A program made the position numbers and the translations under genes. Of a stretch of DNA of 64,000 bases, positions 45,923-59,407 are shown piece after piece. The stretch is from Cryphonectria parasitica EP155 (Eukaryota; Ascomycota; Sordariomycetes; Diaporthales; Cryphonectriaceae), in assembly GCF_011745365.1 (NCBI RefSeq), contig NW_024468911.1:800759-864758 (forward strand). Reading direction: 5' to 3'. Below the pieces are notes generated by a model. The model saw nothing but the letters and a program-made list of their open reading frames with translations. It searched no databases and was not told the DNA's origin. Positions within the stretch are counted from its first letter, which is position 1. Every line of letters starts with the position of its first letter.

Positions 45923-46590
45923 GAGAGGCGAAAGAACTCGCTGTTGTTTCAATCATGTCTCCTGGGGTCCATCAAAGGGAGAAAGAAACAACGAGGGTGG
46001 GGAGGCGGCGGGAAAACGGGGATGGCGGAAATGGACATGGGCATCAAGGTATATATCTCGTTTCCGTACCACGGCATGGCATCGCACGGCGTTTAGGGCG
46101 CGGGGTGGAATATTTAGATTATTTTTGCCGCCGTACATAAAATTCGAAAAAAAAAATTTGGACATGCACATATCAAATCACACCATGACGAGCACTTGGG
46201 ACAAAATCTCACATTCTTAAAAGAAGGGGGCCGAGCGTTCATCATTACAAGTATTTTGAGTATTTACAAGAACGAAACAGAGGCGTAGTTGACTTGACGA
46301 CGCATGCAGTTTGGTTGATGTCGTTGTGCTTTCGCAATGTGCGCTGACAATCGTCCTCAAGTCTAGTCCCCTCATTCCATTTTCCTGCCCTCATCTCCTA
46401 CCCTTGACTTTGAACACCTCCGGCCTCCTAACCTCCCCTGGCCCCAACCCCCCTTGTGGCAAGAAGAAGGAAAAAATCCACAAAAGCAACAGCTATCCGC
46501 CCTCCCACCACTGATGGTGGTCGCCCGCTCGATCTTGCGACTTTCTATGGATCAAATCAAACACATATCTACCTCACTGTTTCACTCCGC
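45923..46590. other. Convergent spacer
   Basis: This is 3' flanking sequence of the peptidase and VPS35 genes, which converge. No gene is visible. Confidence 0.5.
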
Positions 46591-49532
46591 TCATTTCGGG
46601 GTCAACACGACACCCTCGTACTCCTTACTCTTGATGATCTCCAAGGTATGGTAGAAATGCCTTTTGCTGTTCTCGATAGATGCCGAGTCCTGCTGGTTGC
46701 CGGCGAGGTTGGAGTGGATGAGCTCGATCAGCCCATTGAGGTATTTGGTGGTGACCTGTGGTGACATGGGGGATCAATATCGTGTTATATTATAAGTAAT
46801 CAGGTACCTCGGATTCATTCTTACCGCTTCGTTGTGCTGGTCGAAATAGTACACATATCTGTCGAGAATCTCCACAAAGAGTTCAATAGACGCAGCCGTC
46901 TCCATGCAGGAGTCAGCTACGCGGAGGGCACGCTGCAGACACTCGAGGACTCGCTTGCCATCACGATAGAGCTGGACGGGTTTGTTTGGTCAGTTAAGAG
47001 AGAAAAAAAAAGAAGAGAAGAACTCTAACAAGAAGGTTCGGCGGTGAGGTGGGCTACACAAAGGGTTTCTGAACTCACATTCTTCTCGTCCTCCTCTCCA
47101 TTGGCGGCAATGGGGTTTGCCCACCAGAGGTGACTTGCCAGATACACAGCTCGGCACTGATCTGGTTTCCGTAGCAGTTTACTAGCATGCTGGGCGCACT
47201 TGGTGATCAAGGTGTCGTAGTTCTCCTTGCCGAAATTACGTGTCTGATGCAGCGCCGAGGCGATGACACACACAGCTTGGAACTGCGCTTTGGAGTCGCT
47301 GATAGCTTCCTCGTATACGGTAAAGGCTTGTGCGAAGAATTCATATGCCACCTCCTCGTGACCAGTCTGGTCAGCCGTCTGTCCGCAGGCACAGAATAGT
47401 CTGAGTGCGAGCTCTGAGGCACCAGCAGCGTTCACGCGCGTGTACAGCTGTGACAGCGCAGAGTGCATGAACTTGTACAGTGCGGATGATTGTGTTGACC
47501 AGTTGTCATCGTAATGCTCGCGGGCCTTGAAACGACGAGCCAATTTCATGCCCGCCGTAATCAAGGGAGGTGTCGTGGTCCGTATGCGCTCGTTGCCTTC
47601 AGCGTAAGCCTTCCGTATCATTTGCAACAGTTTGAACTGAGTATCGTTGTTTTCTGCGGCGAGTAGGTGGACCAGACGGGCAAGCCAGCCTTGCTCCTCC
47701 ATCGTCTCGTCCGTCTCCACGGTGCGCGCCCTCGCTGGGGCCCCAGGATATCCAGGCTGAGCCTGCGAGACTTCTTTCACCAGTACACTAAGGACACCGA
47801 GCACATTTTCCAACTGAGTCGTCGTCTCTATAGGGGTCTGGTTCTTGAGCAGGGTGCGTGCAACTTCGCCAGCAACCGCACGCCGGGTAGGGTACGTTTG
47901 GGACTGGAAAAGCGGCACATACATCGGGAGGGATAAGGCGGTGAAGATGGAGACGTATCGTTTCAAAGGAGCTTGGAGCAGGCTGAGGAGACTCTGCTGG
48001 GCTGCTGGTGAGTGCAAGTCGGCGCTGTTGGTGTGCTCGTGGACTTTGACGTTGGCATAATCGAGGGCCTGGTCCACGTAGTCGAGGCGTTCAGGATAGA
48101 TATTGAGAGCAAGATTTGTGAGAGACACCAGGAGAGCGATCGTATCCTGCACAGGTAAACGTTGTGCCTCGACCAGGTGCGTCACCTGTCCGAAGAAGAT
48201 CTCGTACAGTGGCACGTTATCCGGTATGCCTCGGTGTTCTACTGTTGTTGTCTTGGGCTCTTCCCCATCCACAGCAGTCGCCTCCGTGTCTGCTATTGAT
48301 GGCGCCGACTCGGACTCGGACTCGGCGGGTTGCGGCTCGGGCGCCGGAGCAGTTTCGCTTTCAGGACGGTCGCCATTGGTGTCGGATGGTTGCTCATGCT
48401 GATGGTCTGCGGGGTTTGGCTGCTCCTGCCCGAGTTTGACCTTTTCCAAGAGACTGGCCAAGGCGTCTTCCTCCATTTTTGCCCGATCCTCTGTAGCCTG
48501 TCCTTGCGATTCTCTCTCAGCGTAGTCGGAGAGCCGGTCCATTAGTCCTATCACGATTGCCTTGACGTTGACATGTGGGTTCAGCCTCGACACGGCGGCG
48601 AGGAACTGGTCCAGGGTGTGGAGGTGATACTCGTCAGGGAAGACCTGCGTGATGACCTCAAGCAGGTACTCCTGTGCCAAAACATCGCGACACTGCACCA
48701 CCTGTTCCAGCAAAGGCGCAAGTATACCGTGCTTGTAGGTCTCGAGGTCGACAAGCTGGCTCAGTCGCACAATGTTGCTGCCCACAAGGAGCTGGAGCTC
48801 CTTGCGCTCCTGTGTGCGCAGCTCACGTTCCCGGGAGTGACCCTGATGCTGCAGACGAACCCATAGCTTATTCATCTCGACAAAGTTGGTCAGGACGAAG
48901 CTGATGGAGTCCTGTAGGTTGCCCTCCGGCCCATCGCCATCACCAGTAGGCAAGAAATCCCTCGCCTGACCGGTCAGGTAGTAACGCAAGAAAAGACCCC
49001 GGATAGGATGCTGGACGCCCCTGCTCATATCCATCATATCCTTCATGAGCTCTTTCACAGGTGCGCCCTCGATGGACATGTAGGCTGTGCCGACGGTGAT
49101 CATGAGGTAGAGGCGGGGGACGATGTTGCCCGCATACTGGACAAGTTCATAGAGGTCGGCAAGATGGTTGACTGGGTGATTCTCGCGAAGGTGGACGGAG
49201 AGGTATCGCAAGGCATCGAAAACAGCCATGTAGAGTTCATAGTACTGTTTGGGCCCAAGGCTCGAGGTGCGGAGCTCGGACACAAGGGTAGAGCTGTCAG
49301 GAGACAATGATTGTGAGCGTCAGCGATTCTGGTCGGGGGTAAAAGGGAAGGGAGAGAGGGACCTGTCATGATGGACCAGGGACGGAAAATCGACATACCA
49401 GCACTTTAGGGCATCCATGAGCTTGCCAGGCATGTCAAGGCACTTGCGCATTAGGCCGGTCTGGTGGCGGACTGCCTCGAGGGCGTCGCTCAGCAGACGG
49501 ACCTGGTCCTCTGGCGGGGCGGGAGCAGCCAT
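46591..49532 (-). CDS. VPS35: Vacuolar protein sorting protein 35 (retromer subunit)
   Basis: Four exons (49532-49399, 49293-47079, 46971-46825, 46755-46591) encode 886 aa. VPS35 is the large alpha-solenoid scaffold of the retromer cargo-recognition trimer (Vps26-Vps29-Vps35), which returns receptors from endosomes to the Golgi. Recognisable blocks are [47 protein letters not shown], and [39 protein letters not shown], which contains the [14 protein letters not shown] surface that binds Vps26. Further blocks are WWANPI and the C-terminal [26 protein letters not shown]. An acidic Pro/Glu/Ser-rich disordered insert at about 325-385 separates the two halves. All exon junctions fall inside conserved sequence, so the model is strong. 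The gene converges on the Tre1-like peptidase gene. Confidence 0.97.
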
Positions 49533-50829
49533 GCCTTCGGACCTGGTATTGTTGTTGATGTTGTGGTGGTCGTAGACTTTCTCTCGATTCCAGAGCTTGC
49601 TCTCAATTCCTCCTCTTTCAGCTGCTGCTGCCCCTCTTCTCTTATTCCCCGTGCAACAGCCGGTCGCCGAACCTGACGCGCTACACAAAGAAGCGTAGAG
49701 CAGGTTTATCTTCGAGTAATGGGGCGCGTCGCTTGGCGTCGCAGTCGCAGTCGCAAGAGCTGAGCAGGTCAGCTGGTCGTTGGTGCCCAGGTGTTGAGAG
49801 AAGGACGAGGAGGAGGCGGCGGAGGAAACCGGCAGAAAGAGGGCAAAGATGATGACGACCTGGAGGTGGGTTGAGAATACAGGAATGTCGAAGGGGGAAA
49901 CGACTTGCGTAAACAAGTGGTTGAGAGAGATAAAGAGATGCAATTTCAACAGTAATTAAAGACAAAGGTACCACTGCAGTGCGCTCACAAGAAAATCAAC
50001 GAGCAGACTTGAAGAATGCTTGGGCCGGATTAGAGTTTCCCACAGCGACGATGACCTTCCGACTCGATCGATAGCGATGTTGCTGCTGCTTCGTCACTGT
50101 CACCGTGCTGCTGCGCAAAGCACGGGCCAGCCAGCTTAGCTGAGCTTACCTAGCACTTACCAGGATATGACAGCAGGGGTAATGCATTTCCGTAAGCCAA
50201 TAACAACCCATCCCGAAACTTCGTCAGTACTTGAATCTCATCAACACATTTTTTACCTTTTTCCTCGTCTTAGCACATGGACTTTATACCGATACAACTC
50301 AGTCCACCTCAAGCAATGTGATACGCTACCTCCATCTCTATACAACAGTCTCCTGGTAGGTCACTAGAAGGCAGGTTTGTGTGCTTTTTTCTTTGCTCTC
50401 GTTCACATCACGATCCGATGCAGCTCCTTCTACCGGCTACTCCTCATCCTTCACCACGAGTCTTCTTCTGGAGGGCCTCTCCCTCTCGATGCGTTTTGTG
50501 TCGAGTTGTTTGAGAGGAAGCTGGTTACGGGAAGAATGTGACTCTCTGTCACAGACAACAGCTGCAAGAATAAATACTACCGACTGGACCATCATAGTCC
50601 TCGCCTGTGGATATCTTCTTCGACCTGGGCGAGGCTCCTAGAGCTCCTACAAATCACAATGAGGAAGGGGGAAAGGGAAGCCTGCAACGGCATGGATATA
50701 GGTCTAGGAAAAAGAGAGACTCGGTCTGTACTGATCCTCTAGATATTCGAATCATACAAAACATCTTTACAAGCGATCCAACCTTCCGTCCCACCAGACA
50801 ATGTTGTTGGCGATGTCGATTATACCCGT
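49533..50829. other. VPS35 promoter and 3' flank of the DUF5519 gene
   Basis: No supported gene is present. The part next to VPS35 has CpG-rich leader-like sequence. The rest shows only short ORFs without coding character. Confidence 0.5.
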
Positions 50830-51615
50830 TCAAGGAGCCTGGATCTCAGCCACGTCAGCGCAGCAGAAGCTAGTTGCACTCTTGACGATCCTCTTCCAGA
50901 CCGCCACCTCCTCCTCGTTACGAGGGGCGTATATGAGCGTATAGTTCCAGGGCAGGATCCCTCCCCCGCTGAGCCGATGCCGACGTCCCCAGCCCAGCTC
51001 GATCACTCTCTTCTGGTCTGCGAGGCTTAGCAGCAGATGCGTACTGCCGTCTGGAGGGTGTATGTGGCACATCTCGCCCCGTGTCTGCCTCAGCACCCTG
51101 GGCCTGGAGCTGTCAGGCACTGTCTGGAATCCCTTCATCCCCATCGCCGGGACTGGCCCCTCTAGCACCGACATCTGTGTCTGCAGCACCTCCGGGTTCG
51201 CGGCCACCAGCGCGTCCAGGAACTCGAACATGGCTTTCTTTGTCGCACTGCTCGCCTGGTCCGTCACTTGTCTCTGTGGTGCGACGAAACCTGGGATCTG
51301 CGGTGGCTTGTTGCCCGGCCGCCAGCTTAGGGCCTCGGACTGGGAGCGCGGCAGGTAGCTGGTGTAGTCGTGGGGACCCGCCACCTTGTCGAGGTCGTAA
51401 GGTGCCGGGACTGTCGTGTCCTTGCGCGACTTGCGGCTCATGGACAGCTGTCTGTACCAACCCCAGAACGTGTCGGGCAGCCCGTGGGGCCCCAGGGCTA
51501 CATACGACCGATAGTCCTGGTATGCGACGAGTCCGGCTCCGAGGACCAACGCACCGGCTGCGCTGAGGAGAGGTCGGCTCCTGATAAAGACTTCAACGGA
51601 GTGCAAGGCGTCCAT
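50830..51615 (-). CDS. DUF5519 (luciferase-like domain) protein with N-terminal TM
   Basis: A single exon encodes 261 aa. A hydrophobic segment at about 15-32 (LLSAAGALVLGAGLVAY) suggests a membrane anchor. The C-terminal half carries the DUF5519 pattern: an EMCHIHPPDGSTHLLLSLAD block, then VIELGWGRRHRLSG, then LPWNYTLIYAPRNEEE. The His-containing HIHPPDGS motif is conserved in this family, which occurs in fungi and actinobacteria and has no established function despite its 'luciferase' database label. The gene stands opposite to the SRPBCC gene, 1.5 kb away. Confidence 0.85.
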   Translation of the reverse strand: MDALHSVEVFIRSRPLLSAAGALVLGAGLVAYQDYRSYVALGPHGLPDTFWGWYRQLSMSRKSRKDTTVPAPYDLDKVAGPHDYTSYLPRSQSEALSWRPGNKPPQIPGFVAPQRQVTDQASSATKKAMFEFLDALVAANPEVLQTQMSVLEGPVPAMGMKGFQTVPDSSRPRVLRQTRGEMCHIHPPDGSTHLLLSLADQKRVIELGWGRRHRLSGGGILPWNYTLIYAPRNEEEVAVWKRIVKSATSFCCADVAEIQAP

Positions 51616-53084
51616 TTTCTTTCGTGGTGTAGCTTAAGGCTGGTGAGATGTTTGAGATGGGAGATGCAAAGCGTGTTGTTTGGAGTGCAAAATCAGCAGA
51701 ACTCTGGTTAAGCATATGCAAAGATGCCATGCCGTTCATTGATCTTTTGAGGATCTCTTCACGGAGAAGGACCGTCCCTCTTAAATACTCAAGTCTGCGC
51801 CCACCAGGAGGCTCCATTTCGAATATACTTGCTGAGCGATGGCAGCTCGCTCGCAACGCCGAGCTGACACATGTAAAACATTCTTACCATTCTTACATCA
51901 TGATACCACAGCACTCACTACGGTTTACCAAATGCCTGCACAAAAAGACAAAGTCCATGGCAGACGCAAACTATTTCCGAGCAGGCAGCACAACGACGAC
52001 GAGAGCTCTATACTAGCCTCGGACATCTTCTGAGTGGTGTTGAGGTACAGCCCTTTCTGGCCCGTGTGAGGTGCAGTCGAGCACAGTCTCGTCTCTCTCA
52101 GCTCCAAGCACTTCGGGTTTAATCTCGGATAACCGAGGGCAGGCGGCGGCGTCACCGGCCGTCCACCCCCGAGGTATCTCCCCCGCTTCGGATATCCCCT
52201 CGGCCTCGAGACGACTGCTCTTACGGATCCTTCGGCTCGGGCAGATGAGTTGGTCAGATCTTATTGCAGATCAGTCATTTGTCTCTCGGTACGTCTCGTC
52301 CCAGATCATAAGCTGTCGGCTGTAGACGATGCAGCCGCTCACTCAGCATCGGATTTGCAGCAGATGACACCGCTTCACATTTTCGAGAGCCGATTATCTC
52401 CTAGGCTCGGCAAAGCAAGCTTGTAGGTACGCTTTCATTAAGTGAATTCCTCGAATTCTCGCTCTCTCGCTTCCTCTGGTGCGCGATCAAGCCTAAAGAT
52501 GGATGATGCATCATCAAACAAACCCCAAACCATGCAATGTTTGCTTTGCTTGTATTAAGGAACATGAGAAACTTGCATTATTCAGCAAGAGTTACATAAC
52601 GCCTGCATGACATCTTCTCATATTTTATAGAGGTACGCGTGCAAACCTTTCTCGTCTGGTCATGGAAAATTAAAAGTCACTGTGGCGAGTTGCGAAATAG
52701 TCAGCATGTCTTACCAATATGGTCGTGCTAGTTGCGGGCCAATGGCAAAACGTATTGCCGGCTTATGGCAACGACGGCGATACTCAAGAGAAAGGCGAGG
52801 TGCATGATCTCATCATAAACAGAGGACCTTCTCAAGTTCCTTCTGAGTAGCATAACAATTTGACAGCGTGAATTCACCCCCAACTTCCCCAAGGACCGTC
52901 CCCCCCCCCCCCTTTCCTCTTCCCTCCCAATCTATTGAACACTGTCTTTCGAATCCCAAGCAGTAGCCAAGAAAGAAGGCAAAACTCCTATGGTCAGAGG
53001 CAGCCCAGGCGAGTTGAGACAAATCATTGACATACCTCGCATTGCATATAGCTGCTGCACTGTATAAACTACATCCACACAACC
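51616..53084. other. Divergent intergenic region
   Basis: No gene is visible between the DUF5519 and SRPBCC genes. A 13-C run lies at 52900-52912. A TATAAA at 53063-53068 is only 17 nt from the next ATG, so it is too close to be a normal TATA box for that start. Confidence 0.45.
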
Positions 53085-53651
53085 ATGTCGAGCTCCAACC
53101 CTAGCCAGTCCGCCATCATCTGGCCCTCCAGGTTCACCCCGGGCCTCACGGACAATTTCGTGTCCAACGAGCGCATCGCCAAGGGCATCACGGCAGCCCA
53201 GATCTGGGCCCTGCTCGACGACATCACCAAGTGGGAATCCTACTACAAGAACTGCCAGCAAATCACGCCACCCCGGTCCGGCGAGTCCCTGCTAAAGAAG
53301 GGCGACAAGTTCAAGTTCAGCACCTTTGGATTCCCTCCCCTGGACTGCTCCGTCGAGGAGTCAGTAGCACCGGGAGGAGAGGGGGCGCCTGGTCGGCTCG
53401 CATGGATGGCAGACACGGGCGAGCTGCAGGTGTATCACGCGTGGCTTGTGGAGGACTTAGACGGCGAGCGGGTCCGGATACTGACGCAGGAGAGCCAGGT
53501 CGGCGGAGTCTTTACCGAGATGAGCGAGGACAAGCCGAACGTGATGCTGCTGGGCCACCAGGACTGGCTAGATGGGCTGGTCAAGACGGCACGCGGTGAG
53601 AAGGTCAACAAGACGAACCTGGGGAGCGTGGGGAAGTGGGAGCGTAGCTGA
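53085..53651 (+). CDS. SRPBCC (START-like) domain protein
   Basis: A single exon encodes 188 aa. The pattern of an early helix containing AAQIWALLDDITKWESYYKNC, followed by alternating strands (KFKFSTFGFPPLDCSVEES, GRLAWMADT, VYHAWLVEDLDGERVRILTQES) and a long final helix, is that of the SRPBCC/polyketide-cyclase superfamily, a hydrophobic ligand-binding fold. Fungal members of this type are mostly uncharacterised and often lie near metabolic genes. There is no signal peptide or targeting motif. Ligand and pathway are unknown. The ATG is supported by good codon use from the first residues. Confidence 0.82.
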   Translation: MSSSNPSQSAIIWPSRFTPGLTDNFVSNERIAKGITAAQIWALLDDITKWESYYKNCQQITPPRSGESLLKKGDKFKFSTFGFPPLDCSVEESVAPGGEGAPGRLAWMADTGELQVYHAWLVEDLDGERVRILTQESQVGGVFTEMSEDKPNVMLLGHQDWLDGLVKTARGEKVNKTNLGSVGKWERS

Positions 53652-53898
53652 GCTGAGCTCGGATTCAGAAATATTATGCCAGGATGTACCAAATAAATAG
53701 GATGACTGCGACAATATATATATAGTATCTCTGAGTGACACAATTATCGTGTAACAAGTAGGGTTCGGGTCGAGAAACTTGAGCAATTATCTCGTAAGCA
53801 CGACGTCACCCTCATCAGTACTCTCTGGTTCAAACTGGTCTATCGATGAGTAGTCGTACTCATCAGACAAAAGCAGACATCCATATCCGTATTGCATT

Positions 53899-54804
53899 AT
53901 GGCGTCAATATGCACTTGGTCTCTTACGACTCACCTTTTGTCACTCGATGAACCACAATACAAGGCTGCGACACAACACCGCTTCCTGAAGGCTGCAGGA
54001 GAGGGGCGCGTCCCCACCGACACCTTGGGCAAGTGGTTAGCCAACGACAGGCTCTACATCCACGCCTATATCAAGGCAGTAGGGAGGATCCTCGCCCTCG
54101 TCGACCTGCCGCAGACAACAACCCCTCTTGGGGCACATGGCGAGGCGGCTGCCCCCGAAACGCAGCTCATTGACTGGCTGATTGAGTCACTTGCAGGTCT
54201 CCGCCGCGAGGAGCGCTTCTTTGTCGAGATGGCTCGGAAGTATGGCATCACCATCGACCTCGAGACGGAGACCGTGACGAGGGTGGCCGGTCGGGATATA
54301 CAGCAGGTGGTCCCAGACGGCGCAAAGTTGCCTGGTCTCGTGCTGTTTGAAGGACTGTTCAGCTCCGTGTCGCATCTCCCTGCAAACGTCACCGCTGCTG
54401 CTGCTGACGACGACGACGATGACAGAGGCCTGCCACCCCCTGTCCTTTCGTGGCTGGAGGCTGCAGTGGTGTTTTGGGGCACCGAGAAGGTCTACTCGGA
54501 GGCGTGGGGGTGGGCGAGATCCCACCAGCAAGAAATGAACGACAATGTAGCAGCAGCAGCAGCAGCGTCGTCGTCGTCCCTCCAGGACGCAGATGGAGGG
54601 GCGCTGCGGACTGAATTCATACCCAACTGGGCCAACCAAGGGTTCGTAAACTTTGTGCAGCAGCTGGCCGGCATCATCGACTCTGCCGTCTCAAAAGCTG
54701 TCGACGTTCTAGGGGATGATGTGAAGACTTCGCTGGTCAGGAGGGCGGAGGGGGTGTGGAGGGAGCTTCTTGTTGCCGAGGAGGCATTCTGGCCTGACGT
54801 TTGA
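53899..54804 (+). CDS. TENA/THI-4-like (heme-oxygenase fold) protein
   Basis: A single exon encodes 301 aa. The start (HRFLKAAGEGRVPTDTLGKWLANDRLYIHAYIKAVGRILA) has the characteristic opening of TENA/THI-4-type proteins, with the D-x-Y-Y-like motif replaced by NDRLYIHAY. The end (PNWANQGFVNFVQQLAGIIDS and AEEAFWPDV) matches the closing helices of the fold. True TenA hydrolyses thiamine breakdown products, but this fungal subgroup is larger, has Asp and Ala/Ser low-complexity inserts (about 170-175 and 218-230), and has no proven activity. The catalytic Cys of thiaminase-type TenA is not evident. The fold is assigned; activity is uncertain. Confidence 0.82.
   Translation: MASICTWSLTTHLLSLDEPQYKAATQHRFLKAAGEGRVPTDTLGKWLANDRLYIHAYIKAVGRILALVDLPQTTTPLGAHGEAAAPETQLIDWLIESLAGLRREERFFVEMARKYGITIDLETETVTRVAGRDIQQVVPDGAKLPGLVLFEGLFSSVSHLPANVTAAAADDDDDDRGLPPPVLSWLEAAVVFWGTEKVYSEAWGWARSHQQEMNDNVAAAAAASSSSLQDADGGALRTEFIPNWANQGFVNFVQQLAGIIDSAVSKAVDVLGDDVKTSLVRRAEGVWRELLVAEEAFWPDV
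54389..54575 (+). repeat. Trinucleotide tracts in the TENA-like gene
   Basis: GCTGCTGCTGCT followed by GACGACGACGAC (about 54391-54420) and GCAGCAGCAGCAGC plus TCGTCGTCGTC (about 54550-54575) encode Ala, Asp and Ser runs. They are likely sites of length variation. Confidence 0.75.
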
Positions 54805-55607
54805 GGGAGGGTTGTGATCGGCTGCATCGGTAAGAAAAAGGAAGGGAAGGAAGCCCGTGCAGGTAGCTCTTGACGATAGTTGGGTTGGCTGCTGTGGGTA
54901 GGAAGGAACAAACAACAGAAACGATCCTACGGCTAGCCCGGGCAACCCCTAACCCTTGTCTGCTTCTAGCTTTGCTTGGTATTTACTCGCTTCACTTTCA
55001 TAGCTTCTACAGAAACGTGTGGATGGATGGATTCTAGCAGGAATGATTCGAGAGGTTGTGCAGGGAGTCTGCTTCTCCAGCTGTGTTCCATGATGTTCCG
55101 TGGGTCAAGTACCCAAGTTTCTGTCCCGGTTTCGTGCGGGATGTGCCTTGAGAATGACGACATGACTCTTCAAAGTGGTCATCGTTCTTCTTCTTTCCTT
55201 TCTTTCTAGACTCTACATTTTCCGACAGGGCCACAATCCATAGCATTTCTTGGTCAATATCCACAGTAAATCCTACGCCCATTATTATTAAGCACTTAGA
55301 AAGCAGTAGAGACCGAATCCCGAGGTTGGTGGCCAGGTGCCGGATGTAGCTATATCCATCCATGTATATCTTCCTCTCTCTCTATCATACGACGGCAGTT
55401 GTCCACATGACTGATGAGCGCTCATACGGTTTTTGGTTGTTTTTTTTGAGCTGCACTTAAAACCCACTTTAAAAGCACTACCTGATTTCACATTTCTACT
55501 CAAGTCATCATTTTGGTACCTATTGCATCCATCCAACCTTGGATTTTTTTTTCAAATTGCCGGTGCAATATTGAATATTCATTGTGCAACAACAAAAATC
55601 ATCCATC
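54805..55607. other. Intergenic region
   Basis: No supported gene is present. It includes a CCCTAACCCT telomere-like 10-mer at 54948-54957. Confidence 0.45.
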
Positions 55608-57125
<1,518 letters not shown>

Positions 57126-58322
57126 GCTATCTAGTTTGTTGGTTACAATCGGTCTTTGTCATTTCAAGAGCTTTTTATAAACTTAGACAAGGTGAACACA
57201 AGCAGTATCAGTACTTTATATACCTAGAACGACAATAGACACTCGATGAATTGCAAGCATAGTGTTGATCTCAACTTCCGAGATATTGAAATTTCACGTT
57301 CGTGGTCATATTCAGGTTATGCACACCTCTAGTCTTTTTACACGCTGCAACACAAAGAGAGAAAGAAGAAAGAGAAGGGAGAAAAACCTATACATCCTTG
57401 GTTCCCAGTCCTCCCATTTTGCAACAACAAACTTTCTCAAGTGACGTCTTCATTTTCAGTGCTAGAAAAGCAGATCTTCTACCTTACGGCAGTCAGTTTC
57501 GTAGATCAGCCGGTACTTGGTGGTGCTCTCAGTGCAGATCACGGATCAGATCTTGGCCCTCAGGAGGAGGAGGCGGCCGTGTCGTCGTTGTAGGATGGCG
57601 AAACATCAAGAAATCTTGGAGTTTCTTTTCTGGGGGGAGATGGTCTTGGTGACCGTGCTTTCTCTGCTATTCACTACTGAACGCACTGCCAAGGCTCTGT
57701 TGTATGACAAAGTCCCCCGCCAAGGTCACTCCTTGAGGCTGCCAAGTTCTTGGAGCCAAGTGCTCGTCGCCTTGGCTGGGCGGGCGGCTTTCTGGTCGAC
57801 CTGTGAGCTTGAACAGGCGCTGTTTGAAAGAAAGTCGTTGTGATCTGCGCATACATGTAACTGGACATGTGTAAGCAAAAACGAGTTGAAGCAGCATCTC
57901 ACGAGAAAGTCATGGCAGCCAAAACAAGGGTGCTGTCATCGGAAACATGGCTGTGAGGTTCAGATCCAGTTTTGGGACGGAACTCCTACTTCATGAAGCT
58001 GTCAGACAATTTTCTGTGTCGGTGAGAAGTACAAAGATCAGGCTCACAACAATCCGATGTTAACTACAGACGGTCGATGGTCCAACATAAGCACATCTCC
58101 AAGGACAGAGATGGGTATAAAGGTCTGCATGGCCTCGAACTAGACGTGGAGATCTCTCTGAATCTCTTCACTATACATGTCTCAATTTTGACCACGGTCG
58201 TACTCTATCTGCTTCTTTGTCTAATTTATTGCAACATTCTGCCCCGGAGGCATTGGTCCATACTATCCTTCGCCCCGTTTCTCACTTTATCTCTTAATTC
58301 ATAGACTCAAGACCTAGTCAGA
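57126..58322. other. Intergenic region
   Basis: No supported gene lies here. ORFs around 57517-57843 have no recognisable domain. The right end carries the TATA box of the Egh16-like gene. Confidence 0.45.
58116..58121 (+). promoter_or_regulatory. TATA box
   Basis: TATAAA in a GGGTATAAAGG context lies about 200 nt before the ATG of the Egh16-like gene, a normal distance for a strongly induced fungal gene. Confidence 0.5.
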
Positions 58323-59407
58323 ATGAGGACTCATTCAGCTGTCATATCATGTATTTTTGGCTACACCCTAGCCCACGGTGTAGTCACAAAGATCACAGGA
58401 GCCAATGGCGTCGAGATGCCCGGCCTGTCAGGTGAGTCCAACCCCAGGCACACCCTCCCCCCCCTCCCCCTTGGTCCCCAACATAGTATGGCCACTGATA
58501 CAAGGCCAAAAAACAGTCGCGGATGGCACGCCTAGAGACTGCTCCTCCAACGGCTGCGGCTCCCAAGCCGACACCGCCATCATCCGCGACAGCGACATCC
58601 AGTCGGGCGCCGCTGGTCCTCTAGGCCGCACCCAAGGCGGAGGGCCCATTGACGCCGCCCAGATGATCAAGGTGTTCATGGGCACGGCCAACGCTGCCAC
58701 GGCGCCTCAGAACAGCGCCAGTTCCGGAGTGGGCCAGGAGGACAATATTGGTGCCACAACGGCGGCGGTGGGGGGCGGGAAGCGCGGTAACAAGGGGCGA
58801 CGCCAGCTCTTGGGCGGACTCGCTGGGCTTCTCGGTGGTGGCGGGGGTGGTACGGATGCTCAGGGTTCCCAGAGTACTGGCCCGCCTGAGACCATGGTCA
58901 AGACCACTGCTGGCACAGGTGCGCAGAAGGGCTTGCCGACTGCCAACGAGGACGGCACGGTAGACCTGACCTTCCGCCAGGTGCGTTTCATTCTTATCTT
59001 TCCAGGTCGATCCATACGTGGGTGTCTCTAAGCTTACACGCACCACTAAACTGCAGATCAACCAAGACGGGGCTGGACCTCTCGAAGCCATGGTGGACGG
59101 AACCTCGGGCGGCACAGAGATGTCCGCCTTCCAAGAGGCCGAGGTTGTCCAGGACGTCCCTGGCCTTGTGGCGGGTCTTTCGGCGGCAACCATGACCGAT
59201 TTCCCTGTCAAGGTCCAAATGCCACATGGCATGACCTGTGATGCCACCGTCGGGGGCGCCCAGAATGTCTGCGTCGTGCGGGTGCGCAACAATACCCCAG
59301 CTGGTCCCTTTGGCGGGTCTGCTGCCTTTACCCAGACAGCCGCTGCTCGCAAGAGGGCGATCGAGTACCGCATTAAGATGCGCAAGGCTCGTGGGGTTTC
59401 CACCTAA
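58323..59407 (+). CDS. Egh16/Gas1-like secreted protein (DUF3129)
   Basis: Three exons (58323-58431, 58517-58980, 59057-59407) encode 307 aa. An N-terminal signal peptide ends in TLA, so the mature chain should start HGVVTKITGANG. Family blocks follow in order: VADGTPRDCSSNGCGSQADTA, GPLGRTQGGGPIDAAQ, a Gly-rich middle with basic sites (GRRQLLGG), LTFRQINQDGAGP, DGTSGG and PFGGSAAFTQTAAARKRAI. These match Egh16 of powdery mildew and Gas1/Gas2 (MAS) proteins of Magnaporthe, which are expressed in appressoria. In saprotrophs the family is also present and its role is unclear. Cysteines are few and paired (CSSNGC; C in TCDATVGG and VCVVR). Exon joins fall inside conserved motifs. Confidence 0.94.

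Noticed and set aside
57517..57843. 108-codon plus-strand ORF
   Set aside because: It has no domain, overlaps other open frames, and lies in ordinary spacer DNA.
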